Source of the DNA: Deroplatys truncata | Lineage: Eukaryota; Arthropoda; Insecta; Mantodea; Mantidae | Length of the DNA stretch: 64,000 nt | Direction of reading: 5' to 3' | Assembly (NCBI GenBank): GCA_030765065.1 | Contig: CM060979.1 | Location: 15,219,001 to 15,283,000, forward strand | Shown: positions 58,080 through 64,000 of the stretch, piece by piece | Position numbering within the stretch: position 1 is the first letter of the stretch | Layout: each line of letters opens with the position of its first letter | The notes under the pieces: model-generated | Told to the model about the DNA's origin: nothing | What the model saw: the letters and a program-made list of their open reading frames with translations, nothing else | Database searches by the model: none | Translations under genes and position numbers: made by a program

Positions 58080-58433
58080 TATACATTTCATTTGGCATGA
58101 AAATATTTTAAACAAAATCGTTAGAGCCATTTTTGAGAAAATGAAAAATTTCGAAAAACGTACCGTATAAAAGCATAGTCCGGGTGGTGGCTTTTCTTGA
58201 AACCTTCATGTCGCACCCTTGGAAGATACTGAACCTAAATACCAAGTTTGGTGTTTGTCCGACTTTTCGTTTATGAGTTATGCTGTTCAGAGTCATACAG
58301 ACAGACATGTTTCCAAAAATGCTTTACATGTATTCAGTGCACCTCAAACATGTATTTCCGGTGAAAACTCGGTATCGAATTTTTGGGTGGAATACAATAC
58401 TTCCCCTACTTACTATACGTAGTAGCTAAAGTA

Positions 58434-59289
58434 AAAATCTGACTATCGCTTTGGCTACTGTATGGGACAACGAAATGTGTAGGTAGAATAATAAGAACAG
58501 GTTATAGTATGTGATTTAGAGAGGAGTTGATACAAATGTTGTAGGCGCCCTTTGATCTAGGACTTCGGCATTTAGGACAATGAGGGAGACAGGGAGTAAT
58601 TAATCTCGGTAAATGGGGCGTGTTTAAGAAGCACGTGATCGCACTTACGCCACTGTTGCTGTGAGTGACAGAATTAGAAGTCGACTACTTCGATTTTGTC
58701 TGATTTTGATTGATACTGGGGCCGTCGTCGCCACCGCCGCTAGAGGCCCGCGTCGGAAAGATTAATGATCATGGCTCAGGAACCTCAAATGAAATTCTCC
58801 ACCTTGTTGTTACCTCTTAAGATATTTCCGTCCGCCATCTTGTTTTGTTGAGGCCGCCGCCTCGTCATTGTTGTAAAGTATACCTACCTGCCTTGTTGTT
58901 TGCAGATCGTACGAGGCCAGTAGCTGTGTACCTAGAGTTTTTATCGCTAACATCCTCATCGTTTGCCAAGTACCTTGAAATGTTGACTCACATTATTATG
59001 ATAAATGAAACAGCGACGCGGTCGCTCAACCGAATGCGACTTCAATTAACCAAACACGTTTTCCGCCGCTATCAAAGACTTAAATGCGGCCATTAATTAT
59101 AGCGCTGTATTTATAAATACCAATCTGACGGAGATAAAGGCACTTCCTTGTTTTTATTATTGCTTTACCTTTGATTCATTAACTTTATTTGGGACGTTAG
59201 ATGAAGTGTGTTCGTACAGTGGAATCCTGTATAACCGAAATAAAGGGAACAGAACATATTTTTGCTTTCTTTACCACGTGTACTAAGTA
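58434..59289. other. Unassigned interval, partly CpG-rich
   Basis: 58720-58900 is CpG-rich, unlike its surroundings, and carries a small candidate first exon on the minus strand (see separate entry). The rest has no recognisable repeat or gene. Confidence 0.5.
58814..58838 (-). other. Weak candidate first coding exon
   Basis: On the minus strand ACAAGATGGCGGACGG gives an AAGATGGCGG start context, seen at many animal 5' exons (it also matches the YY1 site). It is followed after 25 coding bases by AAGAG|GTAACA, a plausible 5' splice site. The surrounding CpG density fits a promoter. No downstream exon is recognisable, so this is speculative. Confidence 0.15.
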
Positions 59290-59305
59290 TGAGGCCGTAT
59301 TTTTA

Positions 59306-59974
59306 AGAGCTGGTTGCTATGTGGCGCATTCCATTCTCTTTGTATGTCCAGGACATAAAAAAAATGAATAACGAATTTGAGAAAGAGTATAAGTATTGGA
59401 AAATTTAAGGGAATAACAAGCAATATCTCGAAAATGTTTCACTCAACAACAAAAATGTTTATGACATAAATTGCGTATTTTAACGCGATCTACATTTCTT
59501 GTGTAGTAAAATTTTGTCTATCTCTTATGGTTTACCAGTTATGCAAAAGTCGTTCACAATGGGAGAATACTTTTGGAGACATTCCCAGAAAATTCGAGAT
59601 ATACATTTCATTTGTCATGAAAATATCTTAAACATATGATATTTTAATCAAAATCGTTAGAGCCATTTTTGAGAAAGTTAAAATTTTCGAAAAATGTTCC
59701 ATGTAAAGGGTAATCTGGGGTGGGGGGATTTTCTTGAAAACCATCGTGTCGCATCTCTGGGAGATACTGAACCTAAATACCAAGTTTGGTGTTTATCCGA
59801 CTGTTCGTTTCTGAGTTATGCAGTTCACAGACTCACACACACGAACATGTTTCCAAAAATCCTTTTTTTGGATTCAGGGGGTCTCAAAACATGTATTTCC
59901 GGTGATGTCTTGGTATTGAATTTTTGGGTGGAATACAATACTTCCCCTACTTACTATACGTAGTAGAGAAACTA
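59306..59974 (-). mobile_element. HT unit, partial T plus H, in L copy 8
   Basis: T is reduced to its last 50 bp (GAGCTGGTTGCTATG onward). H is full length and ends CGTAGTAGAGAAACTAA. The minus-sense mini-ORF is open over 89 codons on the plus strand of the window (59694-59963). Confidence 0.82.
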
Positions 59975-60823
59975 AAAATATAACAACAGCCCACCTTAAA
60001 GCAATATGTGTATGTAACAATATATTAAAAGTGCATATTACAGTCATTGTATATGTTTATATTATCGTATACATGTGTAATAATGTTATGTGAATGTATT
60101 ACGTAATTTAATAATGTAGGAGCTGTGAGAATAATAGGTTAAAATTTGCTAACAATGATATAACCTTGAGGCAATAATGAGTAAGAATGTTTAATAGTGC
60201 TACAGAAATTTACAAATTTAGGCGGAAGAAATCAAGTCAGTTGCTTGTAGACAGCGCTCATAACCGGACGAAATGCGTCCTCGAGAAATTTTGTACGTAG
60301 TCGTTTGAGACAAAAATAGTTTACGTGTTAAAAAGTGCAAGTAATTAATAAAAAAAATCTCACAGCTCTCTATATCAGTGTAGTGTTATTTAAATCGTAT
60401 CAAGCATTAAAAGGAGTGAAGTAAAATTATAATCTGTGTAAGCCTACATTCTTGTCGCACCACCTCCCTGCTAAGAAATCCATGACTCCAACAATAATAC
60501 TGACGCAGCCGAGGCAAACATAAATATATAATATTTAAAGAAGTAGTCAAATTACAAAGTTAATATTTTTAAACATTTTGGGGGGGCAAAGACCACCGGA
60601 AAGTACATTTGGGGCGAAGGCTGCCTGAAAGCGGGTACCATACGTGCGGTTGTAACGAACTTTAAGTGTTCGGCTCCCCAACAGTTGAACTTTAATACAT
60701 CATCTTCAAATTGTCTTTCCAAACGTTGCAGCAACAAACATTCTTCAAATTGGCTCCCAAAGCGTAGAAAAAAATAAAAATACAATTCAACTCCTTCAAT
60801 ACAACAAAATAACTATCTCAAAT

Positions 60824-60841
60824 TGGTGCCCAACGTGGGGC
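60824..60841 (+). promoter_or_regulatory. Primer-binding-site-like motif (tRNA-Lys)
   Basis: TGGTGCCCAACGTGGGGC differs at one position from TGGCGCCCAACGTGGGGC, the complement of the 3' end of a tRNA-Lys used as reverse-transcription primer by some retroelements. It is the best of several related motifs in L leaders (e.g. 55608, 36815, 41760 in reverse). It supports an LTR-retroelement origin for L. Confidence 0.55.
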
Positions 60842-60854
60842 TAAAAAGGAACTA

Positions 60855-61557
60855 TCTCAAGTAGGGGAAGTATTGTATTCAGCCCAAAAATTCATTATAG
60901 AGATTTCACTACGAGTATATGTTTTGAAGCCCCCTGAATACAAGGAAACAATTTTTAGAAAAAAACGTCTTGATGTATGTGTGTGTCTGTGAGCACCGTA
61001 ATCCAAAAACGAAAAGACGGATAAATACCAAACTTGGCATTTAGTTCGGTACCTTCTAAAAACGCGACACGAAGATTTTCAAGGAAATGCCTCCATTCCA
61101 GACCACCATTTACATGGAAGACGTTTCGAGGTTTTTGATTTTCTAAGAAATGACTCATAGGATTTTGATTAAAATACCATATACTATACATATTTACATT
61201 ACAAATAAAATTTATATTTTGAATTTTCTGGGAATAGCCTTTGAAGGAAGGAATTTTGTATCATCTTGTATAAGCAGTAAACGGTAAGCGATACACGAAA
61301 ACTTACTAAGCAAAAAATGTAGATATTTTTAAAGCACACAATTTATTCCAAATAAAGTTTTCTGTGACATGAGCCATTTTCGAGATATCCATTATTAGTG
61401 GTTAGAGTTATTCAATATTTAGCCATTCTTTTAAAGTCTGCTCAACACTCACATGTTTCTTGCGATGTCATGGAAACAGTATGGAATTTTAAGATAAGCA
61501 TATAACGTCCAGTTGTTAAACATTTGACTATCGCTGTTCTCTTTGTATCTGTAAATT
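60855..61557 (+). mobile_element. HT subfamily II, plus
   Basis: Starts at CAAGTAGGGGAAGTATTGTA and runs through TTCATTATAGAGATTTC, AAAACGCGACACGAAG, CTGGGAATAGCC and GCGATGTCATGGAAACAG to TTGTATCTGTAA, where a SINE interrupts it. Confidence 0.75.
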
Positions 61558-61823
61558 AAATTAAATTGAGTTTTATTTGTGTACGCTCTTTAACTGCCGC
61601 GGTCCTTAGCGTCCCATTCTATATTGGGCGTGAAAGACACAGATGCCTCTTTATCAGGCTTGAGGTCATCTACATCACGGGAACACCGACTTTACTTCCC
61701 TTCCGATGAAAGCCATGCAAAGATTTTTATGCCCGAAAACAAATCCATCGCCCTCCGCTGGGTTTGAACCCGCGACCTCGGGAACTAGAGACTAGCATGG
61801 TAACCACTACATCACGGAGGACG
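61558..61823 (-). mobile_element. tRNA-derived SINE, minus strand
   Basis: Same family as 26070: CATCACGGAGGACG at its 5' end, GGGTTTGAACCCGCGACC as the B box in reverse, the body in reverse, and an AATT-rich tail at 61556-61570. A mariner TIR begins 10 bp beyond its 5' end. Confidence 0.87.
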
Positions 61824-61831
61824 ACCTTTCT

Positions 61832-63075
61832 ACACACGAGGTGTATTCCAAATCTAAGGTCTGTTTGGTCATAATAACAACAACATCGCTCATGAGACAA
61901 GGTTTTTATTGACAGTGATGTGTGCCTACGCATATATGTACTTTACTTTTCCACATAATCGCCGTTCACATGTATACACTTACTGTAATGCTGCACTAGC
62001 TTCTGTCGCCTGGGACTTGAAGCAGTTGGTAACGCTCGTCTTGAGTTCATCCTCGGTTTGAAATCGTTGTCCACCCAGCCACCGTTTCGAATACAAGAAG
62101 AGGAAATAATCGCTTGGTGCCAGGTCGGGTATGTACGGAGGGTGGTCAAAGAGTTCCCAACGAAACTCTTGAATCTTCATAATTGGTTTTGGCAGCAGTG
62201 TGCGAGCGTGCGTTGTCGTGCAGGAGGATATCAGACGAATGTCAGCTGTAATTGTTGACCCACGATTCACGAAATCAATCAAAAGGACGCCCTTTTCTTC
62301 CCAAAACACGGTAGCCATCATTTTGCGAGTCGTGTACGGCGAATGCTTACACTTTTTTTTAAAAAAAATTGGTTAACCGGAACGGCTCACTGCATTGTCT
62401 GCTGTTTCGATTCTGCGTTGGTGTAGTACCCGCCCGTAGCATTGTGAAAAACAAACCGTCTCCATCTTGTCTATAGCGCTCCAAAACTGTCGTGCACTAC
62501 GCATTCGTTGCTCTTTGTGCTGACCGGTGAGCAGTTTTGGCACCCACCTCGCACAAAGTTTCCGATATCCAAGCTGTTCAGTGACAATCCTGTAAAGTGA
62601 GGTTCCAGCAACATTTGGGAATTTATCAGCCACGCCACTATTCGTCAAACGCCAATCACTTCGAAGTTGCTGGCTCACTTGCTAACGATGTCGTCGATGC
62701 GAATACTGGGCGTGTCACTCCGCTGTTCATGTGCACATTTTTGCGGCTATTTCGAAATTCTGGACACCAGTGTCGAACCTGTTTGTCACTCAGTATGTCC
62801 GGTCCATACACGAGGCATAACTCACTATGGATTTCCGCAGCTGACGATACTTTTGCCAGCAAAAATCTAATCACTTCACAACTGCCGGGATCTACGATTG
62901 TAGTGACCATTGCGAGCTGCTCTCACTGGCTGCCAAACACTTAGTGCGTCACACCAACACTGCGGTAGGTTACTCAGGAGTCGGTAGACAGCGCTGCAGG
63001 CGTGATACGTCATTCAGGTCTACCATCCGTTAAATACTGTTCACCGGGCCTTAGGTTTGGCATACTCCTGGTGTA
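61832..63075 (-). mobile_element. Mariner element, degenerate, with TIRs
   Basis: The left end ACACGAGGTGTATTCCAAAT and the right end (complement ACACCAGGAGTATGCCAAAC) match at most positions over about 30 bp, with TA near both edges. Length is about 1.24 kb. The family differs from the mariner at 56826. Confidence 0.85.
61943..62910 (-). pseudogene. Mariner transposase, broken
   Basis: N-terminal frame from the Met at 62910: EVIRFLLAKVSSAAEIHSEL, CLVYGPDILSDKQVRHWC. Next frame: GVADKFPNVAGTSLYRIVTE and QLGYRKLCARWVPKLLTGQH. The first catalytic block (GDET) seems lost to a deletion near 62430-62470. The second is present in a shifted frame (LLHDNARSHTAA) and the third in HPPYIPDLAPSDYFLF. 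It ends HVNGDYVEK at 61943. There are at least four frameshifts, so it is dead. Confidence 0.88.
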
Positions 63076-64000
63076 TGTTACAGTATTTACGAAGACTATT
63101 TCATAAGATCAATAAGTTTCTGAACTATCTTCTCGCAACGTTTGCGACTAGCTACACGTCACTGTTTGATAATCATTAGCTATATATTTTGGAGCTGATT
63201 CACTGCTTTGTTTTACATAACGTACGACAACACAAAAACAAAGGCTTTGTGTTACTGATACTGCCGCAATTAAATATTTACCGCTAAGATTTCAATACAA
63301 ATTTGTAGTCTTTTCTTGCCTCTAATGTTTCGAATCTCTCGTCCACTGTCGGCTTCGAGATTCTGTTTAATGCTTATTGCAAAACGCTTCGTTTACGCTG
63401 GCATCTTAAACACAAATAAACCACACTGACCAACACCAACAGTAGAATAGCTTTGAATGCTTGTGCAAGCAGTTAACACTTGTTATAACCGCACAATATG
63501 TGGGGAAGGGGATGAGGATTAACATACAATACCATATTTCTTTCTTTCTATTTAGTAAATTACCATTTTAGTAATTTAGTGAATATGTAATAACTGAATT
63601 CCAGTTATTGTGGATGTATAGTCGTAAATAGTAGCTTATTAATATTTTGTTGAAATATACTTTAAATGAAATTTATTTTATTTTTCTCGAATTCATTTTA
63701 AATTTTTTGTTAGTAGTTGGTTAAATGTGTACAACAATATTGTATAAATTAATAAGAATAAGGGAAGTAGAAAATTTAAAATACACTCCTGGTGTAGGTC
63801 ACTAGATACCAAGACAAGTATTATACGTTTTATTTTATTTATGTTTTCTTTATTGTTTTTTTTCCTTTGCTTGGTGCTTTTCTTTTTTCTCTGTTGTTTC
63901 GGTTTAGCCGGATTTCTGTTAAGCACAGTTTGGTTTAGCGTGGTTTTACTGTATTGGGAGCAAGACCCATTCCTCACGTATCAACCAGCTTAGGAGGTAA
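63076..64000. other. No recognisable gene
   Basis: AT-rich. The 94-codon frame at 63693-63977 (minus) is Lys/Asn-rich from an A-rich tract and is most likely compositional. Confidence 0.55.

Larger units (their letters stand above)
56414..58433 (-). mobile_element. HT unit, T-H, split by a mariner
   Basis: T 56414-56620 (internally shortened), H 56621-56825 and 58080-58433. H resumes as TACATTTCATTTGGCATG, exactly the consensus after AAGATA. It ends GTAGTAGCTAAAGTAA. The microsatellite is almost absent (CATACAGACAGACATG). Confidence 0.85.
59290..60850 (+). mobile_element. L element copy 8, interrupted by HT
   Basis: TGAGGCCGTATTTTTAA at 59290-59305 is the start. After the HT insertion it continues from 59975 (ATATAACAACAGCCCACC) to a long leader region ending near 60850. 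About 40 bp at the junction are missing. The leader holds four motifs of the type TTCAAATTGGCTCCCAAAGC, spaced about 50-60 bp apart. Confidence 0.72.

Overview
This looks like a repeat-saturated stretch of arthropod nuclear DNA, most likely from an insect with a large genome. The evidence is AT-rich sequence, tRNA-derived SINEs, several Tc1/mariner lineages, 5'-truncated non-LTR retrotransposons with 12-bp target duplications, an LTR-like family, and no convincing host gene. No prokaryotic gene, operon, rRNA or functional tRNA is visible. The species cannot be named from the sequence alone.

The dominant component is one dispersed family, called here HT. It appears as about 15 younger loci and about 9 older, diverged fragments ('subfamily II'). 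A full unit has two modules. H is about 620-660 bp: it starts ACTTTCTCTACTACG and carries a variable GTGTGTCT-type microsatellite near its start. T is about 220-280 bp: it ends AGTAGAGAAAGT, then a small hairpin, then CATCAGAT. The matching but asymmetrically placed inverted ends, the 3' hairpin, the internal microsatellite and insertion into T (or A) runs without a visible target duplication are the features described for non-autonomous Helentrons (HINE / DINE-1 type). HT copies repeatedly insert into T-runs inside other HT copies or form H-H-T, H-H-T-T and H-T-T-T arrays.

Layout. 1-5.1 kb: SINE plus nested HT arrays. 6.6-10.25 kb: a transposon with ~75-bp inverted ends and a broken DUF4817-type transposase, interrupted by a Tc1 element and an LTR-like L element. 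12.7-13.6 kb: L element. 13.6-16.5 kb: HT array with an inverted copy inside. 16.5-19 kb: GC-rich repeat and one unassigned 119-codon frame. 19-22.6 kb: L element, mariner remnant, HT copy, Tc3-like remnant, LINE fragment. 23.4-27.7 kb: HT arrays and SINEs. 28.7-30 kb: second Tc1 copy. 30-36.9 kb: SINE, mariner remnant, HT copies, LINE fragment, L element containing HT. 37.1-39.3 kb: LINE with 12-bp TSD, split by an H-H-T array. 40.2-46.2 kb: HT, RNase H-bearing LINE, L elements, one containing a LINE with TSD. 47-53.4 kb: HT, mariner fragment, GC-rich repeat, SINEs. 53.9-55.7 kb: two L copies head to head as a 1.7-kb palindrome. 56.4-58.4 kb: HT copy containing the best-preserved mariner. 59.3-63.1 kb: L element with HT inside, old HT, SINE, mariner remnant.

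The nesting gives a relative order: subfamily II HT and the DUF4817 element are older; L elements and LINEs entered later; young HT copies entered LINEs and L elements; the 56.8-kb mariner entered a young HT copy. All transposase and reverse-transcriptase frames seen here are broken, so nothing in the window appears autonomous.
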